Assembly: GCA_027309085.1 (NCBI GenBank)
Contig: DAIDDL010000007.1
Coordinates: 1-64,000 of the forward strand
DNA length: 64,000 bases
DNA from: Sulfobacillus sp.
GTDB taxonomy: Bacteria; Bacillota; Sulfobacillia; Sulfobacillales; Sulfobacillaceae
Reading direction: 5' to 3'
The position numbers and the translations under genes were made by a program. Below, in pieces: positions 1 to 7,551 of this stretch. How positions within the stretch are numbered: the first letter of the stretch is position 1; each line of letters begins with the position of its first letter. The notes beneath the pieces are model-generated. The model saw only the letters and a program-made list of their open reading frames with translations, was not told where the DNA came from and searched no databases.

Positions 1-75
1 GGAAAAACTTTCGCCTGACGGCGAGCGCCTTATATCTCCGCCCTGAACGGCGAAGTTTTACGGCGCATCTGATAA
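1..75 (+). mobile_element. IS200/IS605-type right-end hairpin, cut by window edge
   Basis: An outer stem GCGCC (25-29) pairs with GGCGC (62-66) and encloses an inner hairpin, CGCC (39-42) with GGCG (49-52), around a CTGAA loop. A second small hairpin sits at 11-24. The layout (GCGC, TATAT/TATC, inner hairpin with GAA loop, T-rich arm, GCGCA followed by TGAT) matches the ends at about 3303-3370 and 26780-26850. It is probably the right end of an IS605-family TnpB or IscB element lying mostly left of the window. The family call is inferred from structure because no transposon gene is visible here. Confidence 0.4.
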
Positions 76-129
76 ATTTTCACGTCGTTATCAAAATGTG
101 CGATACTTCGAGAATGAGGAGGAGACTCA

Positions 130-651
130 TTGCGGGGGTTGCAGCATCAAGAGGGTAAACAGCTATTTTATGGGATGATGGGCTCCGTAGCATTACTGGG
201 AGTGACGCTCGCTATCGGAATGCGCTTTAGTGATTCATGGCGCGTTTTCTCTTTGGTGGGAACCTCTATCATCTTGGGGGCTCAGCCCGCAGCCGTCGCA
301 AGCATTGCCTTGGGCTTCCACCCATTTATGGGAGCGGTTATGAGCATCCTGGCCAATTTGATTCCGGTCCCCGTGTTAATGCTGGCCTTTCAGGAAATCA
401 TCGAACATTGGCGGTGGGTGCGGAACAGAGTGAAGCGCATACAGCGGTGGTCCCTGAAGTACGAACGGTATGGGGTTGCATTGGTTTCGGTATTATCGCC
501 TTTCATCGGGTCTTATGTTTGCATTGCGATTGGCGACGGTCTGGAGTGGAATCCCGTGACAACATTGGCAGCCACGTTCTCGACCACAATCCTTTCAGTA
601 TTTCTCATTACATACGGAGAGCAATGGGTGATTGGCCTGTTTGCACGCTAG
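130..651 (+). CDS. Small multidrug-export-like membrane protein (COG2426 type)
   Basis: A 173-residue hydrophobic protein with about four to five membrane segments. The pattern is that of the COG2426/Sm_multidrug_ex family: an early ILGAQPAA stretch, a GAVMSILANLIPVPVL segment, a basic cytoplasmic loop (RVKRIQRWSLKYERYG), and a C-terminal pair of helices. Family members are annotated as small exporters, but transport is poorly proven. Translation starts at TTG 130 behind AGGAGGAG at about 117-124. It stands alone on the plus strand, just after the IS-like end at the window edge. The family call comes from residue pattern only. Confidence 0.55.
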   Translation: MRGLQHQEGKQLFYGMMGSVALLGVTLAIGMRFSDSWRVFSLVGTSIILGAQPAAVASIALGFHPFMGAVMSILANLIPVPVLMLAFQEIIEHWRWVRNRVKRIQRWSLKYERYGVALVSVLSPFIGSYVCIAIGDGLEWNPVTTLAATFSTTILSVFLITYGEQWVIGLFAR

Positions 652-1246
652 AACACCGCCTGCTACGACAGTACCTGCAGGCATCAAATATTTTCCGTAT
701 AAACTTGGCTCTGGCATATTCACCGTGGAATATATGTCATTGGTCCTTTTTATCGACGATGATGGAAAGTGTAGGGCAGCAGCGACCGGGGCTTGGGTGG
801 ACACGTTTGGCGGATGGCTGCAATTCGCGGCTAATGCCTGCCGCTCCAGTTCACTCATGATGAATCGCCTTACCGTGGGGCAAGGCACGCCATGGCTATA
901 AAGCCCGCGTTACTTGCATATGAGTTGTGAACAGTGCATGGCATACCGTATCGCTGGTTCAATGGCTAGCCAGTTTTACCAGACAACTAAAGAGATTCAC
1001 CGAGTGCAGACAACGTATAATCCTATTAGTCGAAATACCCCACCGCGCCCGCCAGCAACGTCATGAGTGCAGACAACGTATAATCCTATTAGTCCCCTTT
1101 TTTATCCAAATTGTTGGACCGTTAGCACGATAATCCAGGGCTTTCGAATAAAGACGTCGGAAGCATTGTGGCCACGACATAAGGCTGCTTCGTGCGGCAG
1201 GCCTGCGTCTAAGGTATCATGTCCTTACAACGTCCAGGAGGTGATA
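652..1246. other. Intergenic region, 595 bp, no convincing gene
   Basis: Short open frames occur on both strands, but none has a good ribosome site plus a recognisable protein. The only clear structure is the pair of 30-bp direct repeats at 1002-1031 and 1065-1094. The strong ribosome site at 1235-1242 belongs to the next gene. Confidence 0.6.
1002..1094 (+). repeat. Two perfect 30-bp direct repeats around a 33-bp unique spacer
   Basis: Copies at 1002-1031 and 1065-1094 are identical over exactly 30 bp (beginning GAGTGCAGACAACGTATAAT), and the flanking bases differ on both sides. The spacer is 33 bp, so the period is 63 bp. These lengths match one CRISPR repeat-spacer-repeat unit, but no third copy and no cas gene are visible. 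Each copy also contains TATAAT (1016-1021 and 1079-1084), so a duplicated promoter core is an alternative, although neither has a good -35. Confidence 0.85.
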
Positions 1247-2419
1247 ATGCTGAAGGAGAGCGCAACCGGGCCACTGGCTCCATTTGCAGGACTCTGGGCC
1301 TATCCATGGGATATAGCTCAGTGGGGGATAAAACGCACAGTGGAGAAAGTGCGCAACGCCGGGATTACGGATCTGAGCGTGGCTACGGTTTACCATAGTG
1401 GACAGATCTTATCATTGGCTACAGGGGAGCCCCGCTTTTTCACTCGGAATGACGGGCCCCTTTTCAGTTTTCGCCAGGATGTGTGGCAAGACGGCGGGTT
1501 GGAAATCCGGCCCCAACAGTTTTACCGGGAGTTGTCCGACCAGCTCCGGTCTGAGGGTATCCGTTTGCGGGGCTGGGTCATTGCCGGCCATGACCAGACT
1601 CACCTCAAACCTGTCATCAACGCCTTTGGTCAGGAGATAAGGCATGCGTCTTGTCCGGTGGCTAACCAAGAGCAATTTGTGCAGATGGTTAGAGACCTCG
1701 CAGCGTGGGACGTATTTTCCGGTTTGGACCTCGAGTCGGTGGGATACACGGCAGCAGTTCACGGCGCGCACCATGATATCAGCGGCATTGTCATCACGCC
1801 GCTTCTGCGCATATTGTTGTCCGTGTGCTTTTGTCCTTCGTGCGCTGCTGTGTTTGGCGGCGCCACCGCATGGGAGACTTTTCATCAGGAGGTGCGCGAC
1901 AGCGTTGTCCAACTTGCGGCTCAGGAACCAGCACCCCTAGAGCCGATGGCGGAAGTCGCGACCTATCTGGTGGAGCATCCCCAGTTTGTTCAATTTCTGT
2001 CGCAGCGCAGCCGGACCATCGAAGATATTATCCGGCGCGCTGCTGCGAGCAACCGGAACATGGCTCTGGCCACGATGCTTGTCCCTTATGGAGGTCAAGC
2101 CCAGTTGTCTTGGATGGAGGGGGTGCTGGCGGATCCATCGGCTGCCGGGGATGTGATTGCGTTAGGGTATGCGTCTCCCCAAGCACTGCAGCACGACGTG
2201 AACTGGCTGTACCGGAAGGGCTGGGATCCCTCCCGGATTATTGTGGGGCAGACACTCACAGCCACTATGACAGCGGACTTTGATCAAGCCCAGATGCGAT
2301 TGCGCGCTGCCTTAAATCTAGGAATTCAGCGTTTCACTTTTTACAATATGGGGCTGCTCAATGAGGAGCGGTGGAACTGGATGACCGCACTAGTCCAACA
2401 AATACGCGGCAGTATCTGA
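1247..2419 (+). CDS. Conserved protein of unknown function, TIM-barrel-like
   Basis: A 390-residue soluble protein from ATG 1247. The start is fixed by AGGAGGTGAT (1235-1244), a near-perfect anti-16S match, although the frame is open further upstream. The regular alternation (a SVATVYHSG strand, RGWVIAGHD, GLDLESVGY, MALATMLVPYGG, VIALGYASP, RIIVGQTL, RFTFYNMG) reads like successive beta-alpha units of a TIM barrel, as in glycoside-hydrolase-like proteins. The LDLESVG and H/D-rich segment near residue 165 could be an active site. A CFCPSC motif sits near residue 190. I cannot name the family. It is a single-gene unit. Confidence 0.6.
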   Translation: MLKESATGPLAPFAGLWAYPWDIAQWGIKRTVEKVRNAGITDLSVATVYHSGQILSLATGEPRFFTRNDGPLFSFRQDVWQDGGLEIRPQQFYRELSDQLRSEGIRLRGWVIAGHDQTHLKPVINAFGQEIRHASCPVANQEQFVQMVRDLAAWDVFSGLDLESVGYTAAVHGAHHDISGIVITPLLRILLSVCFCPSCAAVFGGATAWETFHQEVRDSVVQLAAQEPAPLEPMAEVATYLVEHPQFVQFLSQRSRTIEDIIRRAAASNRNMALATMLVPYGGQAQLSWMEGVLADPSAAGDVIALGYASPQALQHDVNWLYRKGWDPSRIIVGQTLTATMTADFDQAQMRLRAALNLGIQRFTFYNMGLLNEERWNWMTALVQQIRGSI

Positions 2420-2585
2420 GAGTCACCCATCAGGCGCTGGTGTTCCACTCCAGTGATGACAGTGGGGACAGTCAATGTGCCGGGCATCCCCGCTGAAAAA
2501 GAGGGATGCCATCTTTGTGCCAACGCTATATCCTGCATGACGAAGTTGGTTTAGGAGAATGCGGCCCTGAGGCGTTGAGGGCACC

Positions 2586-3305
2586 TCAGATGAGGTGCCT
2601 GTTCTGCAGCTCCGCGGCGATAAAGTTGCCGAATGCGCGATATCCCCAAGGCGTTGGGTGGACGCCGTCAGGACCTAGAAAGTCGTTGAGGGAAGTGGTC
2701 TCTGCGACCCATGCCCGCACGTCAATCCACGTGACATGAAGGCTGCCAGTGAGGCCCTCGAGGGCATGATTGTACTGATCCTGCCACCAGGTAATGCCTC
2801 CGCAGCGCGCAATCCAGTGCGAGATGCTTGACGAGTAGCGCTGGGACAAAAAGCTGTAATACCGCGCCGGATCAAGGGGGAAGAGGCTAAGCACAGCCAC
2901 CGAGACGCCGTCATTCCTCAGGTGGGTGACTAGAGTGGCCATATTCTCGATAAACTGCTCTAGCGGCACGCGGGCCTGGTGCGGGGAGTCGGGAGCATTG
3001 GCAACGTCTTCCCACAACATGTCAGAATCATTCGCCCCGGCTTCCAGCAGCACCAGATTAGGCATGATGTCGTCCACATCCCGCTGCACCCGCCTTAAGA
3101 GATCCTGTGAGGTGGCGTTGAAGTGACCTTTATTAAACACTTGATAGGCGCCGCGAACCTTCAGGCGGGAAGCCAACTCGGCGGGGTAGGTTGGTGAAAT
3201 TAGGCGCAGACGTTCCTGGACAAACGAAATTCCGCGGGTAATGCTGTCGCCGAAACATACAATGCGTTGGGTGGGGTTGCCGCCACCAAAGTTTTCTTTA
3301 TTCAT
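2586..3305 (-). CDS. SGNH/GDSL-family hydrolase
   Basis: A 239-residue protein with the SGNH blocks in order: block I CFGDSITRG near residue 15, the block II Gly in the NKGHFNA region, block III LLEAGANDSDM near residue 85, and block V DGVHPTPWGY near residue 215. The catalytic Ser is in block I and the Asp-His pair in block V. Such enzymes are esterases or lipases acting on acyl or acetyl groups; the substrate cannot be told. No signal peptide is visible. ATG 3305 is the natural start, but it has no Shine-Dalgarno: the right end of an IscB element lies directly against it, and the frame stays open back into that element to 3527. Confidence 0.75.
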   Translation of the reverse strand: MNKENFGGGNPTQRIVCFGDSITRGISFVQERLRLISPTYPAELASRLKVRGAYQVFNKGHFNATSQDLLRRVQRDVDDIMPNLVLLEAGANDSDMLWEDVANAPDSPHQARVPLEQFIENMATLVTHLRNDGVSVAVLSLFPLDPARYYSFLSQRYSSSISHWIARCGGITWWQDQYNHALEGLTGSLHVTWIDVRAWVAETTSLNDFLGPDGVHPTPWGYRAFGNFIAAELQNRHLI

Positions 3306-3399
3306 CCATTTGCGCGGGAAACCCCGGTATTCATGCCGGGGAGGGATAGCGCGGCAGGCAAAGCCTGCCCCATTCCCGCTGCTCCTTTCGTTTGCAGAA

Positions 3400-4221
3400 C
3401 TATTTTGGACCACGAATACCCATGGCCATCGGCCGTTGAACGAGGGCACAGAAGCGATGGGAGATCCCTTGAATGAGTCCTGAGGTCGTTTTGATGTTGA
3501 AGCTGCCGCTGGCCCGTATCGCGACACGGCCCCGGTAACTCCCGACGTTCTTGCCCGTAGTGACGATGGCTTTCACCAGGTCCCCGGTCTGAAATCCGAA
3601 TGCACTTTTGCTCCGGGCCAGATATCCCCGCGGAAAGCCATGCTTCGTTAGGCGGGTGCGTGGATAACCGCCCCGTCCCGTCGCGTTGATGCTGAGCACG
3701 GGCTGGTGCCAGTTTTCAATGGCATCAACATGTCCCACGCAGGCGGCATCCAGACAGTGGGCTTTCGGCACTTGTGGCTGGTGACGATTCCACTTCGTTC
3801 GGCCGCCGCTGCCGACTTCCACGTCTAGACCCGTGTCTTTCAGGCCCCGGAACAAGGCCCAGCGGGTACTGTTCACCGCCGCCGCATCTCCCAAAGGGGC
3901 TGTGGCGTGTGCCCGTATTGTCCGGACCCGTTCTGGGCGTTTTGCCAAAAACTGCTCTACGGGAATATTGCTTTTGCTCTGGTTGCAATCGTGGCAGGCG
4001 ATGGTGAGATTGCTCACGCGTTCGCTACCCCCTTTGGACCGGGGATGGATATGATCCACTGGTTGCCATGCCGAATCTTCTACCCGGCGATCTTTTAGGC
4101 GAATCGTGAAAGGCATCATGTGGTGAACGACCGCTCGCCCTCTCTCTAACAGTAACCGTGCCCGTTTCTCCGAACACGGCATCAACGGCTTCTGATGTTT
4201 GTCGAGAACCCATATGGCCAT
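3400..4221 (-). CDS. iscB: Truncated IscB: PLMP + half HNH + RuvC-III/C-terminal domain
   Basis: IscB is the RNA-guided nuclease ancestral to Cas9. This 273-residue version keeps the N-terminal PLMP domain (1-53; [15 protein letters not shown] and PFTIRLKDR), the second half of HNH ([11 protein letters not shown]71, CHDCN at 76-80), the linker, RuvC-III (HCLDAA, H155/D158) and the C-terminal domain ([21 protein letters not shown]). At residues 53-55 the PLMP end (AWQP) joins directly to VDHIHP. RuvC-I, the bridge helix, RuvC-II and the first CxxC of HNH are all missing, yet the frame is intact. Full-length IscB is about 400-500 residues. RuvC cannot be active, and HNH lacks half its fold. The ATG at 4221 follows GGAGAAGGAGAG. 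It could be a dying remnant or a nuclease-dead RNA-binding derivative. Confidence 0.85.
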   Translation of the reverse strand: MAIWVLDKHQKPLMPCSEKRARLLLERGRAVVHHMMPFTIRLKDRRVEDSAWQPVDHIHPRSKGGSERVSNLTIACHDCNQSKSNIPVEQFLAKRPERVRTIRAHATAPLGDAAAVNSTRWALFRGLKDTGLDVEVGSGGRTKWNRHQPQVPKAHCLDAACVGHVDAIENWHQPVLSINATGRGGYPRTRLTKHGFPRGYLARSKSAFGFQTGDLVKAIVTTGKNVGSYRGRVAIRASGSFNIKTTSGLIQGISHRFCALVQRPMAMGIRGPK

Positions 4222-4495
4222 GGTACTCTCCTTCTCCCTTACGGGTCTGGTAACGGGGGCCTTCCGGCCCCATCTCCCCTCGGGAAAGTCTGCAACCGGC
4301 TCTCCCCTTGCAGGGACGGCGGGAACCTTCGGCGCTTTCCCGTTCGCCAGCATAATTCCCGCCTTGCAGAGCGGCGGACTGAGGAAGCATTCGCCGGTGC
4401 GTCTGACCGACCTGTTGCAAACGTAGCGGGTTGGTTACCGCTGTCCCTGGTCAACCCAGCCTGTGTTCACAAGCTCCGGCCCTCAGGCCGGGGTA
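4222..4495 (-). ncRNA. Putative IscB-associated omega-RNA region
   Basis: The approximately 270 nt between the element's left end and the iscB start (minus strand) have the layout of an omega-RNA. A GC hairpin at the 5' side (4471-4493) is followed by conserved-looking segments such as GAACACAGGCTGGGTTGACC, then a chain of pairable GC segments leading to the iscB ribosome site. In IscB systems the guide is the roughly 16 nt immediately 5' of this scaffold, which here would be the flanking DNA just beyond 4500. No disruption is obvious by eye. Boundaries are approximate and folding was not computed. Confidence 0.6.
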
Positions 4496-4505
4496 GTTGA
4501 CATGT

Positions 4506-5179
4506 TGAGTCTCCCTCAATCTCATCTATGGCTCCCAGCGGCTAGTGTACCAAGAACGGCTGAATACGTAAAATCTGCCTTATGATGCCGTCTGGTGTCT
4601 GAGGGAAGCGAGAGGGCTGGATGCACGCTGGCAGTGGCCAGATTTCATATACGTGCCGCCATAGCAGAGAGGGCAATAGGAAGGCGTGAGGCCGGGAAAA
4701 CGGCGTTGCAGTGAAATTGTTAGTGGCACCGGGAAGTCATTGGCGGCAGGGACCATTCCCGCTGTCTTCTGGCCACTGGTTTTGGGCAATGCTGGTGTCG
4801 CCCCTATGTTTCTGTGAACACTACGGGTATAGCGTGTCACTCACGGTATTTTGTGCGGTTGCAGAAGGCTTGTTGGCGAGGCCAGTCAAATACTTCCGAC
4901 ATCTGCGAAAATGACTTTCCCAAATCCCGTCGTGCTCTGGAGGAACCTCGGAATTTATGCCCCCCTGAGACGGTCTGGTGTGCCTGACACTTCAGCCGTG
5001 CGCGAAAACCGCTGTGAGATTGTTAGCAACGCGCCACAACGTGCTATCATTGGAACTACTGGAGGATTTCTGCCGTCGAGCGCTGAACGCCACTCGGAAT
5101 CGACAACAGGAAACATTTTCATTCGAATCCAGACCACTGACATGATACACTAACAAAAAACCTCTCAAGGAGTCCACTC
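4506..5179. other. Intergenic region, about 670 bp, no recognised gene
   Basis: Several short overlapping open frames exist on both strands, but none has a recognisable product or good ribosome site. The right part should hold the parB promoter: TGATACACT at 5143-5151 resembles an extended -10, but no clear -35 is seen. The left border is the target side of the IscB element and would supply its guide. Confidence 0.5.
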
Positions 5180-6238
5180 ATGGCTAAGACACGACATTCC
5201 CAAGATTCCTCACTGAACAAAGGGCCGAGCCCCGAGGACATTGCTCGCGGCATCCGTTCGGCGGCTCGGGGAGGGGAGAGTCCCGTAATTAATGGGACGC
5301 CCGTCACCGACGAGCCCGAGCTGCGCACGACGGTCTCGCAAGATATTCTGCTGAAAGATATTGATCCTCGCGGCACCAATGTCAGAAGCCGCATGGACAC
5401 GGGTGAACTGAATAATCTGGTGGAGAGCATCCGCCAACATGGCCTGCTGGAACCGGTGATCGTGCAGGTGCTGCCGAAAACCCGTGGTTACCGCTACCGG
5501 CTCATTGCGGGTTTCCGTAGAGTGGCAGCGTGCCGGTTGGTGCCCCTGACTATACTGCCCGCCCGTGTCATCGAGGGTGCGCTAGGGGAGACTGAAGTGC
5601 AACAGCTGCAGTTGACCGAAAACCTGCAGCGGGAAGAGATGAGCATTCACGACATCGTGGCCAGCATCGAGGCCCTGAGAGCGGCAGGCCTGACGCAGCA
5701 GCAAGTTGCGGACCGCTTAAACTTTAGTCTGGCGAAGGTCCGGGTATACCTGCAATTGGGAGCCGGCATGCGGCAGAATAAGAAACTGGCGTTATATGTC
5801 GATCAAGGGCTGCTGGGTATCACCCACTTTCAGGCCGCCGTCGAGCTTATCACGAAGACCCGCCGCAAACTGGGCACGTTTTCCGATAATCCCGAGCTGC
5901 AAGATGAGATTATGAATCAAACTGAAGTGCTCTTTACGGCAATGCTTGACCGGTTGCTTGAAGAAAAGCGCCTGACGGTTAAGAGCATTACCCAAGAAGT
6001 CTCCCATTTGCTAGCACTGGCCGGTATGGCGGATCCCGAAGAACCTGCTGCCAAGGGCGCCACACCTGAGGAGGAGCGGACCGTGCCCGTGCGTGCGGTG
6101 TTGTCGAATTTTCAACGGATCAATGTGGCCCAGCTCAGCGCACCTGAACTGAACGACTTAGTCAAAGTGGGCCAGGCCCAGATTCGGCTCGCGAAGGCGC
6201 GCCTCAAGGAATTGGGAGCCCAAGACACGGCGCAATAA
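5180..6238 (+). CDS. ParB/Spo0J-family partition-like protein (orphan)
   Basis: A 352-residue protein. The ParB N-terminal (CTPase) domain spans about 53-152, with the C-motifs GFRRVAACRL (111-120; usual form GERR) and ENLQREE (147-153). A helix-turn-helix follows (LTQQQVADRLNFSLAKVRVYL cut around 171-191), then a less conserved C-terminal part. ParB proteins load onto parS DNA as CTP-gated clamps; related proteins act as nucleoid or plasmid regulators. No ParA gene and no parS site are nearby, and the basic, Ser-rich first 50 residues are not typical of chromosomal Spo0J. ATG 5180 follows AAGGAG at 5167-5172. Position next to a mobile element suggests plasmid or integrative origin, which is an inference. 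Confidence 0.8.
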   Translation: MAKTRHSQDSSLNKGPSPEDIARGIRSAARGGESPVINGTPVTDEPELRTTVSQDILLKDIDPRGTNVRSRMDTGELNNLVESIRQHGLLEPVIVQVLPKTRGYRYRLIAGFRRVAACRLVPLTILPARVIEGALGETEVQQLQLTENLQREEMSIHDIVASIEALRAAGLTQQQVADRLNFSLAKVRVYLQLGAGMRQNKKLALYVDQGLLGITHFQAAVELITKTRRKLGTFSDNPELQDEIMNQTEVLFTAMLDRLLEEKRLTVKSITQEVSHLLALAGMADPEEPAAKGATPEEERTVPVRAVLSNFQRINVAQLSAPELNDLVKVGQAQIRLAKARLKELGAQDTAQ

Positions 6239-7078
6239 GACGGGAGTCGCCTGTTGAGCTTTTGCGTGTGTTGACGGCGGATTTGTAAGGCGGTGCAGAA
6301 TGTCGTGGACGATGACCAACCGGTGGGCATCTCGTGAGGGAACTGACTGGTTGCCAATTTTCCGCGGCTGTCTTTATGTTGCGGTGAGACCACTTCAACT
6401 GGGAAAATGCGGGATAGCATCTACCGGAACGCAAGTATTGTGTCGTGTTGTTTTCTATCCACTTCTGGTCCGCTGGTCTATCCGCACTTAATACACGTTT
6501 GCGCCGCTGCTGTATTTCTGGGACATGATTCTTACGAGGAACCCACTCGTGTGAGCTGTACTCGTAAAAAGGTTCGCCAAAAGCCCCCTAGTTACTCCTC
6601 GACCACGGGTCTGGGGTTGCTTTTGCGCGGAACCGCCGCGCCCTGCGGTCTGGGACAGACTTCCGCTGCGCTATGCGCCTATTGCACGTTAGTTAGGATT
6701 TGAGGGGTTTTCCAACAAAGACAAACGGCGACCCACGGGTATTGTAAGGGGTCTTTGCGCCGCTGTCATAGTGATTCCGAAGTGCTCCTTTTTCTTGGCG
6801 GGAGAGCGCTGCATGTCACGAGGAAATGGATGGCGCCCAGATATGTCACGCCGAACCCTCCCCCTGCTGAGTGGAGAGGCGCGCCTTTAGCTCGCGGATT
6901 CATGTCCACCGCGTTGCATGCTGAGTCTATTCTTGTTAAGAATATTGTGATATATATTGTGTGGCTGTGGCTTGAGCCTCTGACCCCAAGGCACCTGAAG
7001 GTGAGAAACGGAAATTGACGGCAACACAGGGTTTGGTGTCCCCGGCCGGTCCGAAGACGGCACAGCAGGAGGCAAACA
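6239..7078. other. Gene-poor region, about 840 bp
   Basis: No coding sequence can be supported. Short frames on both strands lack ribosome sites and family resemblance. An AT-rich patch at about 6936-6965 may carry the promoter for the DUF309 gene. A 12-bp sequence TTTGCGCCGCTG occurs twice (about 6497 and 6753). Base composition is more mixed than in the neighbouring genes, consistent with decayed or foreign DNA. Confidence 0.5.
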
Positions 7079-7438
7079 TTGGCGGACGACAGAAAGCAGG
7101 GCTGGCCGGCGGTATGGGAGGCCTTTGACCAGGCTCTGGCGGATCAGGAATATTTTTTAGCCCACGAAGTTCTTGAAACTTTGTGGAGGGCTGAGCACGG
7201 GCTGCGTCAACAGGCTGCCATTTGGGTGGCTGCGGCGTTCTTGCACTGGCACAGGGGAAATTACCGCGGTGCTGAACGGCTTCTAAGCAAGATACGCTTA
7301 AAATGCCATGATCTTCCTCCCCAACTGGGGGAACAGATTGACGACTGGAGCCTTCAGCTTGCCGCGCAGGCGGGGGACCCAATATTAACCGCGGCAACGC
7401 GACAGATTTTGATCGCCTGGGCGGTTCGGGAGAATTGA
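7079..7438 (+). CDS. DUF309 domain-containing protein
   Basis: A 119-residue helical protein matching the DUF309 pattern: FDQALADQEYFLAHEVLETLW near residues 14-34, then AAIWVAAAFLHWHRGNYRGAERLL near 45-68. The conserved His-Glu of AHEVLE and the HxxRGNxxGA stretch are both present. Function is unknown; structures in the family are small helical bundles. TTG 7079 follows AGGAGG at 7067-7072. It is a single-gene unit. Confidence 0.75.
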   Translation: MADDRKQGWPAVWEAFDQALADQEYFLAHEVLETLWRAEHGLRQQAAIWVAAAFLHWHRGNYRGAERLLSKIRLKCHDLPPQLGEQIDDWSLQLAAQAGDPILTAATRQILIAWAVREN

Positions 7439-7551
7439 CCGCACAAAAACGAGCGCTTTTGCAAGAATGTGGGATATTTCGACCCAGGGCCGTCGAGTTT
7501 AACCTTACCTTGGTTGGCGGCGTGGCTCGTTCGCGGGTCTGGGGGGGCCGG

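Larger units (their letters stand above)
3306..4504 (-). mobile_element. IS200/IS605-type element carrying an internally deleted iscB and omega-RNA
   Basis: On the minus strand the order is: left-end hairpin (about 4471-4493, CCGGCC pairing with GGCCGG), omega-RNA region, iscB (4221 to 3400), a hairpin at 3353-3369 (GGCAGGC/GCCTGCC), then the right end with outer GCGC stem (3312-3315 with 3349-3352) and inner stem CCCCGG/CCGGGG (3322-3327 with 3336-3341). There is no TnpA, so the element would be non-autonomous. The left boundary lies near a GTTGA repeated at 4496-4500 and 4504-4508. Exact ends are uncertain by several bases. Confidence 0.7.

Noticed and set aside
632-901. 89-residue open frame after the exporter gene
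   Set aside because: Its start lies inside the upstream gene, there is no ribosome site, and the sequence resembles no protein family.
1016-1084. Duplicated sigma-A promoters formed by the TATAAT in each 30-bp repeat
   Set aside because: No acceptable -35 hexamer stands 16-18 bp upstream of either copy, so they are not called as promoters.
3306-3527. N-terminal extension of the SGNH hydrolase to 3527
   Set aside because: The extra 74 residues cover the IS right end and overlap iscB in another frame; block I of SGNH proteins lies close to the N-terminus from Met 3305.
4580-5153. Several short open frames on both strands between the IscB element and parB
   Set aside because: They overlap each other, lack ribosome sites and show no protein-like pattern.
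6300-7018. Open frames in the gap before the DUF309 gene, and a possible transposase tail at about 6965-7018
   Set aside because: Composition and absence of start signals do not support genes; resemblance to a transposase C-terminus was too weak to claim.
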